Shown here: positions 36,339 to 52,616 of the stretch, one piece after another
Position numbering within the stretch: position 1 is the stretch's first letter
Layout of the letters: the number at the start of each line of letters is the position of its first letter
Assembly: GCA_021776735.1 (NCBI GenBank)
Contig: JAJFFH010000062.1
Coordinates: 1 to 64,000, forward strand
From: Planctomycetota bacterium
Lineage (GTDB): Bacteria > Planctomycetota > PLA2
Direction of reading: 5' to 3'
Length of the DNA stretch: 64,000 bases
Notes under the pieces: model-generated
What the model was told of the DNA's origin: nothing
The model's database searches: none
What the model saw: only the letters and a program-made list of their open reading frames with translations
Position numbers and translations under genes: made by a program

Positions 36339-36848
36339 CTACTCCGTGGCCTCGGTGGCCGTCTTATCTCCGGCGCCCGTCTCCTCGGCGCCCCCTCCCC
36401 CTGTGGGAGTTCCAGTGGGAGCGGCAGCGCCGCGTCGTGAACGCCGTGTCCGCAGGGCGTCTTCCTCGGCCAGGCCGACGATGATGTGGCTCGTGCGCTT
36501 GTGGATCGGTGTCGCGCGCCCTTGAGCGCGCGGACGCCAGCGGGCGCGGCCGCCGAGCAACGGTCCTTCATCGACACGCGACTCGCGGACGACCAGGGCG
36601 TTCAAGTCCACATCGAGATCGTTGCTGGCGTTGGCCATGGCCGACCGGACAATCTTGCGCATCAGGAACGCGGCCCGCTTCGGGCTGTGCTCCAGCGCCG
36701 CCAGCGCATCGTTGACCGGCATGCCTCGAACCATCGCCGCGACGAGTCGAGCCTTGCGGGGCGCGATCCGTGCATGGCGATGGCTGGCGCGGTAGCGCCT
36801 TTCCTCGGCGCCCGTCTTGGACGCGGGTTTCTTCGACTTCGCCGCCAC
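36339..36848 (-). CDS. rplV: 50S ribosomal protein uL22 with C-terminal extension
   Basis: The protein has 169 residues, against about 110-120 usually. The core runs from YRASHRHARIAPRKARLVAAMVRG to RWRPRAQGRATPIHKRTSHI. A tail of about 40 residues rich in Arg and then Gly, Ala, Thr and Glu follows. L22 lines the exit tunnel; the tail would lie near its outer end or on the surface. Confidence 0.96.
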   Translation of the reverse strand: MAAKSKKPASKTGAEERRYRASHRHARIAPRKARLVAAMVRGMPVNDALAALEHSPKRAAFLMRKIVRSAMANASNDLDVDLNALVVRESRVDEGPLLGGRARWRPRAQGRATPIHKRTSHIIVGLAEEDALRTRRSRRGAAAPTGTPTGGGGAEETGAGDKTATEATE

Positions 36849-36854
36849 GGCTGA

Positions 36855-37133
36855 CTACCTCTTCCGATCTTCCTTCTTATTGGTGTGGCCGCGGAACGTC
36901 CGCGTCGGCGCAAACTCGCCGAGCTTGTGGCCCACCATGTCCTCGGTCACGAAGACCTTGAGGAACCGGTTTCCGTTGTGCACGAGGAACGTGTGATTCA
37001 CGAACTCGGGCACAATCGTGCAGGCGCGGGACCACGTCTTGATCGGCTGTTTCTGGCCGGTCGCATCCGAGCGCTCGACCTTATGGATCAGCTTCTCGTC
37101 AACGTGGGGACCCTTCTTGAGGCTCCGACTCAT
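36855..37133 (-). CDS. rpsS: 30S ribosomal protein uS19
   Basis: The protein has 92 residues: [19 protein letters not shown] through [43 protein letters not shown], the standard S19. It is a head protein close to the A-site tRNA. Confidence 0.98.
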   Translation of the reverse strand: MSRSLKKGPHVDEKLIHKVERSDATGQKQPIKTWSRACTIVPEFVNHTFLVHNGNRFLKVFVTEDMVGHKLGEFAPTRTFRGHTNKKEDRKR

Positions 37134-37135
37134 GG

Positions 37136-37978
37136 CTACCTCTGGTGCTTACCCTTCTTGCGGCCGCGGATAATCCGGCGGCTCGTAACCTTGCGCTTGT
37201 TTCGCGTCTTCCCGCCCTTGGCGGGCACGCCACTGAACGAAACGGGATGGCGGCCGCCCGCGCGACGTCCCTCGCCGCCACCCATCGGGTGGGCCACGGG
37301 GTTCATCGCGCTGCCTCGGACCTTGGGACGCCGGCCCCGCCAACGGTTGCGGCCGGCCTTCCCAATCTTGATCAGGTTGTGCTCGATGTTGCCGATCTGC
37401 CCGATGGTTGCACGGCACTTCAGGTGGATCTTCATGATCGCGCCGGACGGCAGCAGCACGATGGCGTACTTGCCATCCTTGGCCTGTAGCCGTGCCACGC
37501 CACCCGCCGCGCGGACGAGTTGACCGCCACGTCCGGGCGTCAGCTCGATGTTGTGGACTTCAAGGCCGACCGGAATGTCACCGAGGCACTTGCAGTTGCC
37601 CACCTTCGGTTCGGCGTTCACGCCGTTCGAAATGACCTGGCCGACAACTAGGCGAAGCGGCGCGAGAATGTAGCGCTTCTCCCCGTCCGCATAGTGCAAC
37701 AGCGCAATCCGGCAGGAGCGGTTCGGGTCGTACTCGATCGAGTGGACCTTGGCCGGGATGCCGTCCTTGCGCCGCTTGAAATCGATCACGCGGTACTTGC
37801 GCTTGTGCCCACCGCCGCGCCGACGCTGCGTCATGCGGCCGAGGTTGTTGCGCCCACCGCTCTTCTTGAGCGGCCGGAGCAACGACTTCTCCGGAGTCGT
37901 CTTCGTGATTTCCGCGAAGTCGGGCCCGGATCCGCCGCGACGGCCGGGGCTCGTGGGTTTGAACTGCTTAAGGCCCAT
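37136..37978 (-). CDS. rplB: 50S ribosomal protein uL2
   Basis: The protein has 280 residues from [18 protein letters not shown]. It shows [22 protein letters not shown] and the invariant region [24 protein letters not shown], whose histidine is important near the peptidyl-transferase centre. An upstream in-frame start at 38056 would overlap rplW. Confidence 0.98.
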   Translation of the reverse strand: MGLKQFKPTSPGRRGGSGPDFAEITKTTPEKSLLRPLKKSGGRNNLGRMTQRRRGGGHKRKYRVIDFKRRKDGIPAKVHSIEYDPNRSCRIALLHYADGEKRYILAPLRLVVGQVISNGVNAEPKVGNCKCLGDIPVGLEVHNIELTPGRGGQLVRAAGGVARLQAKDGKYAIVLLPSGAIMKIHLKCRATIGQIGNIEHNLIKIGKAGRNRWRGRRPKVRGSAMNPVAHPMGGGEGRRAGGRHPVSFSGVPAKGGKTRNKRKVTSRRIIRGRKKGKHQR

Positions 37979-37998
37979 CGGTTCCCCTCCGCCAACGA

Positions 37999-38301
37999 TT
38001 AATAGAAGTCCTCGATCGCCTGGCCTTCGGCCAGAACCACGATCGCCTTCTTCCACGCGGGACGCCGACCCCAGTGCCGGCCGACGCGCTTGCGCTTGCC
38101 CATGTGCTGCTGCGTGCGCACCTTCTCGACCTTCACGTCGAACAGGGTCTCCACCGCCTTGCGGATCTCGATCTTGTTCGCCGTCGTCGCCACTTCGAAC
38201 GAGTACGCACGCCCGCCTTCGACGAGCTTGAGCGCCTTCTCCGTCACGTGCGGCTTCCGGACGATCCGGTAGAAGCGGGCCATGTCATCGACGTTAGCCA
38301 T
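37999..38301 (-). CDS. rplW: 50S ribosomal protein uL23
   Basis: The protein has 100 residues. [50 protein letters not shown] matches L23, the docking site for trigger factor and SRP at the tunnel exit. It overlaps rplD by 8 nt. Confidence 0.97.
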   Translation of the reverse strand: MANVDDMARFYRIVRKPHVTEKALKLVEGGRAYSFEVATTANKIEIRKAVETLFDVKVEKVRTQQHMGKRKRVGRHWGRRPAWKKAIVVLAEGQAIEDFY

Positions 38302-38920
38302 TGAAACGCTCCTCCAGGGCCTGGAGCGCGGCCTCGTCGAGGATGACGCGGCGCTGCTTCAAGACCTCGTACGCGTTCAGGTCGGCGACAACCCGGTAGG
38401 CGTGGCCGGGAACGTTGCGGCACGATTTCCAGAGGTTGTCGTCGTGCACGGCCGGCACGATGAGGAAGCTTGCTTCCACCCCGAGCCGACCGAGGAGTTC
38501 GGTAAACGCCTTGGTGCTCGGCGCGGAGAAGTTGAATGACTCGACGACCAAGATCTCGCCATCGTCGAGCTTTCCCCGGATTGCGGCGGCCAGCGCTTCG
38601 CGGCGTGCGCGTTTCGGCATCGACCAGCCGTAGTTGCGGGGCTTTTTGGCAAACGCCATGCCGCCTCCGCGGAGCTGGGCCGCCTTGCGGTTGCCCTTGC
38701 GTGCGCTGCCCGTGCCCTTTTGGCGATACATCTTCGCCGTCGTGCCGGATACCTCGCCGCGCGAGAGGGCCGCATGGGTGCCAACGCGCTTGCGCGCCTC
38801 GGCCATGTGGACGTACTCCTTCAGAAGTACGCGCTTGCCGCGGCGGCGGAACTTGCCCGAATCGACGGTGCGCTGGCCGAGTTCGCCGGACGCGGAGAGG
38901 CTGGGGATCGAGACGTCCAT
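38294..38920 (-). CDS. rplD: 50S ribosomal protein uL4
   Basis: The protein has 208 residues. It shows the tunnel-loop region TTAKMYRQKGTGSARKGNRKAAQLRGGGMAFAKKPRNYGWSMPKRARREAL and the C-terminal helical domain. It lies 8 nt after rpsJ with no room for rplC (uL3), which normally separates S10 from L4. In E. coli L4 autoregulates the S10 operon. Confidence 0.97.
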   Translation of the reverse strand: MDVSIPSLSASGELGQRTVDSGKFRRRGKRVLLKEYVHMAEARKRVGTHAALSRGEVSGTTAKMYRQKGTGSARKGNRKAAQLRGGGMAFAKKPRNYGWSMPKRARREALAAAIRGKLDDGEILVVESFNFSAPSTKAFTELLGRLGVEASFLIVPAVHDDNLWKSCRNVPGHAYRVVADLNAYEVLKQRRVILDEAALQALEERFNG

Positions 38921-38928
38921 CGTGATCC

Positions 38929-39231
38929 TCAGACCTTGATCCGGATATCGACACCGGCCGGCATGTTGAGCTTGCTCAACGCGTCGACCGTTTTCGGCGT
39001 CGGTTCCTTGATGTAGATCAGACGCTTGTGCGTTCGGATTTCGAACTGCTCACGCGACTTCTTGTCGATGTGCGGGGAGCGCAGGACGGTGTAACGCTCG
39101 ATGCGCGTGGGCAGCGGCACCGGACCAATCGCTTTCGCGCCGGTTCGTTTCGCCGTGTCCACGATCTCAAGCGCCGACGAGTCCAAGGACTCGTAGTCGT
39201 ACGCCTCCATTCGGATTCTGATCTCGTCCAT
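38929..39231 (-). CDS. rpsJ: 30S ribosomal protein uS10
   Basis: The protein has 100 residues from [56 protein letters not shown] is the S10/NusE signature. The ATG at 39231 is the family start; a frame extending to 39303 adds non-homologous sequence. S10 also serves in the NusB antitermination complex. Confidence 0.97.
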   Translation of the reverse strand: MDEIRIRMEAYDYESLDSSALEIVDTAKRTGAKAIGPVPLPTRIERYTVLRSPHIDKKSREQFEIRTHKRLIYIKEPTPKTVDALSKLNMPAGVDIRIKV

Positions 39232-39714
39232 CGATCGCTCACCCAAAAAAGGGACGCCCCAAAGGGTCCGGCCCTGCCGTTTGCGGGTTCCAACAGCGCA
39301 CACTTACGCGGGAGGGATACAAACCCCGCCCGTCTTGCGATTGCCGGCTCCCAAGGATGCCGGAACCCCGTTCTCTCCGCCCGGGTCCGGCCAAACGGAC
39401 CATGCTAACGGTGCCCCGAGGGAAGTCAACGCAACGGGACGGGTGCCGGGCGCCCTGCCCTAGGAAAGGGGGCGCTCATGGCGACTCGCTCCACGCCCCT
39501 TCGACTCGTCGTCGGTCCGGACCCCGGACCAAACGTGGTCGCTCGGGACTCGCGTTTGCACTTCCCGGTCGAACCCGGAAGGAAGCGGAGAGTCTAGCCG
39601 GGGACCGCAAGAAACGGAGCGAAAGCAAAAGGGGCGCGGGGGCAGGCGGGCTCGTGCCCCCGGCCCCCCAACAACCGTCGCCCCTTCGGAGAATCCGGCG
39701 CAGCCTGATTCGCG
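39232..39714. other. 483-nt gap between fusA and rpsJ, no gene seen
   Basis: No convincing coding region is present on either strand. It holds a candidate terminator for fusA (39638-39661) and must contain the promoter of the S10 operon on the minus strand, but I see no strong -35/-10 pair. rplC is not here. Confidence 0.6.
39638..39661 (-). terminator. weak candidate terminator after fusA
   Basis: Inverted repeat GGGGGC/GCCCCC with a 12-nt loop is followed on the minus strand by GCGCCCCTTTTGCTTTC. The U-run is short and offset from the stem. Confidence 0.35.
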
Positions 39715-41784
39715 CTAGAACAGGAGTTTCTTGGCCATCGCCGGTGGAAGCGGCTGATATCCCGTCGGCTCCATGGCGTGCGCCGCGCGGCCTTGCGTCA
39801 GGCTGCGCAGGGTGCCGACGTAGCCGAACATTTCGGCGAGCGGCACGGTCGCGGTCAACTTGGTCGATTGAGCGTCCTCGGGATCGGTGCCCATGATTGT
39901 GCTCCGACGGCGATTCAGGTCGCCCAGCACCTCGCCGACGTAGTCGGTCGGGGTCCGGATTTCGACCCTCATCAAGGGCTCGAGGATGGTTCGACCCGCG
40001 GCCTCGGCGGCGTCCTGGACCGCGCGCGACGCGGCCACCTCAAAGGCCAGGTCCGTCGAGTCCTCCACGGAATACCGCCCCCCCACGACGCGGACGACGG
40101 TGCCGATCAGCGGATACCCGACACCGGCACCCGAGCGCGCCTCGTCGAGAATCGCCCGCTCGACGGCCCCGTGGAATGTCTCCGGAATCGCGGCCTTGGC
40201 AGCCGGCTCCCAGACCAACTCGAAGGACTCGTATTCCTCGGCGGGTTCGAGCCGCAGTACGACCTGGCCGAACTGGCGCTTGCTCGCCGTTTCCTGGTCG
40301 AACTCGCCCTCGCCCCGGCCCGACCCCGACACCGTCTGGCGGTAAGAGACCCGGGGGTTGCCCACATTGGCATCTAGACCAAAGTCACGCAACATCCGGT
40401 TCTTGAGCACCTCGAGGTGCAACTCCCCCATCCCCGAGATAATCGTCTGGCCCGTATCGGCGTCCTCGCGCGCGTCGAACGTCGGATCCTCCTTCTTGAG
40501 GCGCTCCAGGATTTCGCCCAGCCGGTCGCGATCGGCCGAACTGCGTGGCTCGATCGCCATCGAGATGACCGTTTCGGGGAACCGGACCGGCTCGAAGACG
40601 ACCGGCGCGGCCTTGGCGCACAGGGTGTCCCCGGTAACCGCGAACTTGAGGCCGACCACGGCCACGATGTCGCCCGCAGGCGCGCGCTTCACCCGAGTGC
40701 GGCTGTTGGCGTGCATCTTGTAGAGCTGCCGAATCTTCTCGCCACGCTCGGCCCGCGGGTTGTAGGAGTGGCCGTTCTCCTCGAGCACGCCGCTGTACAC
40801 GCGGATGTAGAAGAGATCGCCGTGGCGGTCGGAAAAACTCTTGAACACGAGGGCCGACAGCGGCGCATCGACATCGCAGGGACGCTCCTCGGGCTCCTCG
40901 GTGTCCGGGTGCAACCCGTGGGCGGGCGGCACATCCTGCGGCGACGGGAGCCAAGCGGTAACGGCGTCGAGCAGCGGCTGGATCCCCTTGTTGCGCAGCG
41001 CCGATCCGCACAGCACCGGCGCCACGCGGCCGGCAAGCGTGATCCGGCGAATCGCCGCACTCAACGCCTGGGCCGGCACGGGCTCCTCGTCCAGATCCAG
41101 ATAGAGTTCCGCCAGCTCGTCGTCGTAGTCGACCACCGTCGAGATCAGCTCAAGGCGCCGAATTTCGGCATCCTCGGCGACGTCGTCGGGCACATCGACG
41201 ACTTCGAACGTCTCACCTGTCTCGTCGTCGTCCGACCATATGTACGCCTTTTCCGCCACGAGGTCCACGACGCCGCGCAACTCGCGTTCGAGCCCCACGG
41301 GGATCTGGCAGATGAGCGGCGGCAGCGACAGCCGTTTCTCTATCGAAGCCACGGATCGCTCGAACGAGGCTCCGGCGCGGTCTAGCTTGTTGATAAAGCA
41401 CAGCCGCGGCACGCCGTAGCGATCCGCTTGCCGCCAGACCGTCTCGCTCTGCGCCTCCACACCGTGTACGCCATCGAACACGACAACCGCGCCGTCCAGC
41501 ACCCGCAGGCTGCGTTCGACCTCGGCCGTGAAGGCGACGTGCCCCGGAGTGTCGATCAGGGTGATCGACTACCCCTTCCACGCGAACGCGGTGGCCGCGG
41601 CGGTGATCGTGATCCCGCGCTGCTGCTCCTCCTCCATCCAGTCCATCTTGGCGGCACCCTCATGGACCTCGCCCATACGGTGCTCCTTGCCGGTGTAGTA
41701 GAGGACACGCTCGGTCACCGTCGTCTTGCCTGCGTCGATGTGGGCGATGATGCCGATGTTGCGGACCTGTGCGATGTCAGCCAT
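39715..41784 (-). CDS. fusA: elongation factor G, interrupted by an in-frame TAG
   Basis: The reading frame encodes a full-length EF-G (about 689 residues). The G domain shows [19 protein letters not shown] and INKLDRAG, followed by domains II-V with the C-terminal end [29 protein letters not shown]. Codon 72 (41571-41569) is TAG: the frame reads ..FAWKG[14 protein letters not shown].., where homologues have an aromatic or His residue (WKDHRINIIDTPGH-type). Nothing else is broken, so either TAC/TAT became TAG by mutation or assembly error, or the stop is read through. Other genes in the window end in TAG, which argues against genome-wide recoding. It lies at the usual str-operon place but is separated from rpsG by an inserted module. 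Confidence 0.88.
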
Positions 41785-41840
41785 GGACTCAAAACGTGGG
41801 GGGAAAAAGAGCGAAGCCGCCGTTTGTGGATTATGCCGGA

Positions 41841-41860
41841 GTCAGGGACGGACGGCGATG
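41841..41860 (+). repeat. dispersed motif, exact copy between fusA and the inserted module
   Basis: The 13-mer ACGGACGGCGATG lies at 41848-41860 inside a 21-bp block that also occurs, reverse-complemented, at 19319-19339 in the M1-like peptidase gene. Confidence 0.85.
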
Positions 41861-41911
41861 TTCCGACCGACGACGTCGAGAGGGCACAGCGGAAAAGGGA
41901 AGAATAGAGGT

Positions 41912-42121
41912 GTGAGCCGTAAGTCACGAAAGCATCGAATCGTTACCCACGTGACAACGAGCCACGACGAGGCGGAACTCTGGGATCTGCGCTTCTGGCG
42001 GGACCTCGGTTCTGCCGCACGCCTCGCGGCCATGTGGGACATCGTGCGCGAATCAGAATCGGAGGAGCCGAATGGTCAATCCCGACTTCAACGATCTGTT
42101 GTGCGCCTTCAACGACGTTGA
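41912..42121 (+). CDS. small basic/acidic protein, putative partner of the nucleotidyltransferase
   Basis: The protein has 69 residues from a GTG start. The middle (DEAELWDLRFWRDLGSAARLAAMWDIVRE) resembles the short proteins often encoded just upstream of DUF6036-type nucleotidyltransferases, and the end (SRLQRSVVRLQRR) matches their common arginine-rich tail. It overlaps the next gene by 50 nt in another frame, implying coupled expression. An antitoxin-like role is inference only. It is divergent from fusA. Confidence 0.6.
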   Translation: MSRKSRKHRIVTHVTTSHDEAELWDLRFWRDLGSAARLAAMWDIVRESESEEPNGQSRLQRSVVRLQRR

Positions 42122-42722
42122 AGTCCGGTACCTAATCGTCGGAGCGCACGCAGTCGCGCACCACAGCCGCCCGCGATACACCAAGGATCTCGACGTTTGG
42201 GTGGAAGCCTCGCCCCAAAACGCCCAGCGCGTCTTCGCGGCACTCGCTCAATTCGGCGCCCCGCTCCACGACGTGACCAAGGAGGACTTCGCCAACCCGC
42301 GCACGATTTTTGAGATCGGCGTTGCTCCAAACCGAATCGCCATCCTGTGCGGCCTGCAGGCCGTGGATTTCGAGCGAGCCTGGAGTCAGCGCACCACGGG
42401 GAGCTTTGGCGATTGCACGGTCTCGGTACTCTCCCGGGAGGACCTGATCAAGAACAAGCAATCGGTCGCCCGCCCCCAGGACCTTTGGGATGTCGAGTCC
42501 CTAAAAGAAACTCAACCCCGCCTGCATAGCCGGATAGCGTCAGCAACGCGAAGAAACCGCTCGCCACCGAGCGAAGAAGAGCAGTCGTCCGAACAAGCGA
42601 AGTGTGCGAACGCCCGTTCGCCGCGGAAGCGGCGAACAGCGACGACCCCGTCAGGTGGTGGTACCAGCAACGTCCGCACCTCGCGCCAGCGCGAAGCGGC
42701 GCGCTTGCGACAACATCGTTAG
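42072..42722 (+). CDS. DUF6036-like nucleotidyltransferase, probably degenerate, C terminus overrun by repeats
   Basis: The protein has 216 residues from an ATG preceded by GGAGGA. Residues 1-150 match the nucleotidyltransferase fold: RYLIVGAHAVAHHSRPRYTKDLDVWVE with the DxD pair Asp39/Asp41, then FEIGVAPNRIAILCG and LSREDLIKNKQSVARPQDLWDVESL. The third carboxylate expected in RIDIL is Ala90. The last 60 or so residues are translated from the adjacent tandem repeat and look non-native, so the original stop was lost. Relatives occur in toxin-antitoxin-like pairs, but this copy is probably inactive. It is encoded opposite to the flanking str-operon genes. Confidence 0.72.
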   Translation: MVNPDFNDLLCAFNDVEVRYLIVGAHAVAHHSRPRYTKDLDVWVEASPQNAQRVFAALAQFGAPLHDVTKEDFANPRTIFEIGVAPNRIAILCGLQAVDFERAWSQRTTGSFGDCTVSVLSREDLIKNKQSVARPQDLWDVESLKETQPRLHSRIASATRRNRSPPSEEEQSSEQAKCANARSPRKRRTATTPSGGGTSNVRTSRQREAARLRQHR

Positions 42723-42940
42723 ATCCTCAGATGTCGGCGCCAAAAACACGGAGGGCGCTACCAAGCGAGTGCGCGAACGCCCGTTCGCCGCGGACGCGGC
42801 GAACAGCGACGACGCCGTCAGGCGGCGACGCCAGCAACGTTAAGGCGCTATCCGTACTTCGCCGCGACAACATCGTCAGATGTTGGCGCCAAAAACACGC
42901 TGGGCGCCTCCCGGCTTCGCTTCGCGAAGCCGCGCGCGCC
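42591..42940. repeat. two tandem imperfect repeat units containing copies of the rpsG 3' end
   Basis: Unit 1 (42591-42757) and unit 2 (42758-42940) share four blocks. The first is a near copy of the last 24-25 nt of rpsG with its stop (42758-42782 differs from 42941-42965 by one substitution and one deletion; unit 1 is less exact). The second is a hairpin, GTTCGCCGC-GGAA/GGAC-GCGGCGAAC (42616-42637; 42783-42804). The third is GTCAGG..CCAGCAACGT. The fourth is CAACATCGT..GGCGCCAAAAACAC. Unit 2 also has AACATC-GTCA-GATGTT (42869-42884). Confidence 0.8.
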
Positions 42941-43414
42941 CTACCACGCGAAGTGCGCGAACGCCTTATTGGCCTCCGCCATCTTGTGCACGTTGTCGCG
43001 CGTCGTCATGGCGCCACCTTCGCCGTTGAATCCGGCGATGAGCTCGTCCGCAAGAGCACGCCCGATCGGACGCCCCTTCTTCGAGCGCGCCGCGGTCAAA
43101 ATCCAGCGAATCGCGAGCATCTGCGCGCGGCGCCGGTTGACCTCCATCGGAACCTGATACGTCGCGCCACCGACACGCTTGGAACGAACCTGGATCAGGG
43201 GCCTGACGTTGTTCACCGCCTGGGTGAATACGTCGGCCGGATCCTTATCGCCCATCCGGCTCTGGATGATGTCGAAGGCGCCGTAGACGATCTTTTGCGC
43301 GGTCGATTTCTTGCCGGCCAGCATCACCGAGTTGATGAACTTGCCGATCAGCTTGTTGCCGTACCGCGGGTCCGGCTTGAGCAGTTTTTCGGTCGATTTG
43401 AAGTTGCGCGGCAT
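42941..43414 (-). CDS. rpsG: 30S ribosomal protein uS7
   Basis: The protein has 157 residues. MPRNFKSTEKLLKPDPRYGNKLIGKFINSVMLAGKKSTAQ, a central PLIQVRSKRVGGATYQVPMEVN and the end MAEANKAFAHFAW match S7, a head assembly protein. Its final 24 nt are repeated twice in the adjacent intergenic region. It follows rpsL by 2 nt. Confidence 0.98.
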   Translation of the reverse strand: MPRNFKSTEKLLKPDPRYGNKLIGKFINSVMLAGKKSTAQKIVYGAFDIIQSRMGDKDPADVFTQAVNNVRPLIQVRSKRVGGATYQVPMEVNRRRAQMLAIRWILTAARSKKGRPIGRALADELIAGFNGEGGAMTTRDNVHKMAEANKAFAHFAW

Positions 43415-43416
43415 GG

Positions 43417-43788
43417 CTACTTCGGCCTCTTCGTTCCGTACTTGGATCGGCCCTGGCGACGGTCGTCGACACCGGCGGCATCGAGCGTTCCGCGGACGAC
43501 GTGGTATCGCACACCCGGCAGGTCACGGACGCGGCCTCCGCGCACGAGCACGATGCTGTGCTCTTGCAGGTTGTGGCCCTCGCCCGGGATGTAGGCCGTG
43601 ATTTCCTTGCCGTTCGAAAGCCGGACACGCGCGACCTTGCGCAACGCCGAGTTCGGCTTCTTGGGCGTCATCGTCTTGACCTGGAGGCAGACCCCGCGCT
43701 TCGCCGGACAGCGGTCCAGCGCGCGCGATTTGCTGTGATAAGTCTTCGGCTTGCGGCCAAAGCGGATGAGTTGGTTAATCGTCGGCAT
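43417..43788 (-). CDS. rpsL: 30S ribosomal protein uS12
   Basis: The protein has 123 residues. [35 protein letters not shown] and [27 protein letters not shown] are canonical. Lys in TPKKPNS and Lys/Pro in the later loop are the residues altered in streptomycin resistance; here they look wild-type. It starts the rpsL-rpsG segment. Confidence 0.98.
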   Translation of the reverse strand: MPTINQLIRFGRKPKTYHSKSRALDRCPAKRGVCLQVKTMTPKKPNSALRKVARVRLSNGKEITAYIPGEGHNLQEHSIVLVRGGRVRDLPGVRYHVVRGTLDAAGVDDRRQGRSKYGTKRPK

Positions 43789-43842
43789 GCGTCGTTTATC
43801 TCGAATCGCGCACTATAGCAGCCACGGGCCAGCTTTGGAGGT

Positions 43843-43876
43843 CAGGAACGCCAGCGAAAAACGCCGTCCGTTCCTG
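43843..43876. other. inverted repeat between rpoC and rpsL
   Basis: CAGGAACG (43843-43850) and CGTTCCTG (43869-43876) can pair, with inner CAGCG/CGCCG partly extending the stem. The downstream arm contains CGCCGTCCGT, a shortened copy of the dispersed motif. No U-tract follows on the minus strand, so termination after rpoC is uncertain. Confidence 0.45.
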
Positions 43877-43907
43877 TCGTCCGCCTCCGCCCCGCAGCTG
43901 TTTTGCA

Positions 43908-48023
<4,116 letters not shown>

Positions 48024-48033
48024 CTCGATCCCC

Positions 48034-51714
<3,681 letters not shown>

Positions 51715-52099
51715 GGAGCTTTCCTCACCGCCTGGCCACACGAAAACCGGCACTCCCAGCCCGATTGGAACCGCTGGGGACTGCCGTCGTGCGACGCAGA
51801 GCATGATTGGTCACGTTCACGACAATTGCGGCCCGCGGGACATCTGTCTTCCCGGGGCCGTTCTCGTCGCTACGGACAGTGGCCTCTTGAGCGGCCACTT
51901 GCATGGCCTTCTGAGTGATCGTGGCGGTCTTGGCGCGCGGGCCGCGTTTCTCGGTCCGAGCGGACCATCGTCGCAGCCAAAGGGAACTCTCGATCTTCAA
52001 TTGTAGGTCCAGCACCCCCAAAAAAGGGAAAGGGCCCCAAAAAAAGAGAGGGCCCCAACAAGGGAATGGGGGTGCGGGGGCGAGAAGCCGGTCGGGCAT
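51715..52099. other. rplL-rpoB intergenic leader
   Basis: No gene is supported. The minus strand carries a candidate attenuator close to rplL and about 300 nt of leader before rpoB. A 124-codon frame (51725-52099) spans it but has no homology I recognise, and it begins in the terminator-like repeat. Confidence 0.6.
52020..52056 (-). terminator. candidate attenuator between rplL and rpoB
   Basis: On the minus strand two self-complementary GGGCCC blocks (52055-52050 and 52037-52032) can form a stem, followed by TTTCCCTTTTTT. The unit TTGGGGCCC plus a T-run occurs twice in tandem and a third time partially. Partial termination here would lower rpoBC relative to rplJL, as in E. coli. Confidence 0.55.
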
Positions 52100-52504
52100 C
52101 TACGCGAGCTCGACAGCCGCGCCCGCGTCCTCCAGATCCTTCTTGACCTTCTCGGCCTCGTCCTTGTTGCACCCTTCCTTGATCTTGCTGGGCGCCTTGT
52201 CGACGAGATCCTTGGCCTCTTTCAGGCCCAGGCCGGTAATCGCCCGGACGGCCTTGATAACGGCGATCTTCTTGTCGCCAGGGCCCTTCAGGACCACATC
52301 GAAGGAGGTTTTTTCCTCCTCGACTGCCTCGCCGCCGGCCGCGGGCGCTGCGACCGCCGCGGGAGCCGCCGCACTCACGCCCCAACGCTCCTCGAGCGCC
52401 TGCATGAGCTTGGAGGCCTTCCCCATCGGGAGGGCATCGAGCTTCTGAAAAATTTCCTCGAGCTCGGGCTCGAGTTCGATCGTGCTGGTGGTTTCCTCGG
52501 ACAT
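52100..52504 (-). CDS. rplL: 50S ribosomal protein bL12 (L7/L12)
   Basis: The protein has 134 residues. The N-terminal dimerisation domain, a long Ala/Pro/Gly hinge, and the C-terminal domain ([43 protein letters not shown]) are present. It forms the stalk that recruits translation GTPases. It follows rplJ after 112 nt. Confidence 0.98.
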   Translation of the reverse strand: MSEETTSTIELEPELEEIFQKLDALPMGKASKLMQALEERWGVSAAAPAAVAAPAAGGEAVEEEKTSFDVVLKGPGDKKIAVIKAVRAITGLGLKEAKDLVDKAPSKIKEGCNKDEAEKVKKDLEDAGAAVELA

Positions 52505-52616
52505 CTTCTTGTCTCCGTGAAAGGAGTGGTTGTTTCGCTGGTTTGACCGGTTTTATCGATTCACGCCCGACCGTGCGGCCGGACCAGGTTTGCGCCCAAT
52601 GCCGGGAGTCCCGGCT

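Noticed and set aside
39715-41784. Genome-wide reassignment of TAG as a sense codon, suggested by fusA
   Set aside because: nnrE, ndk, rpsG, rpoC and others end correctly at TAG at their family lengths.
42591-42940. CRISPR-like array
   Set aside because: Only two long imperfect units without regular short spacers and no cas genes; the units contain coding-derived sequence.
51725-52099. 124-codon frame filling the rplL-rpoB gap
   Set aside because: It begins in the GGGCCC/T-run repeat, reads as low-complexity Pro/Phe/Trp and then unrelated residues, and the region is a normal regulatory gap.
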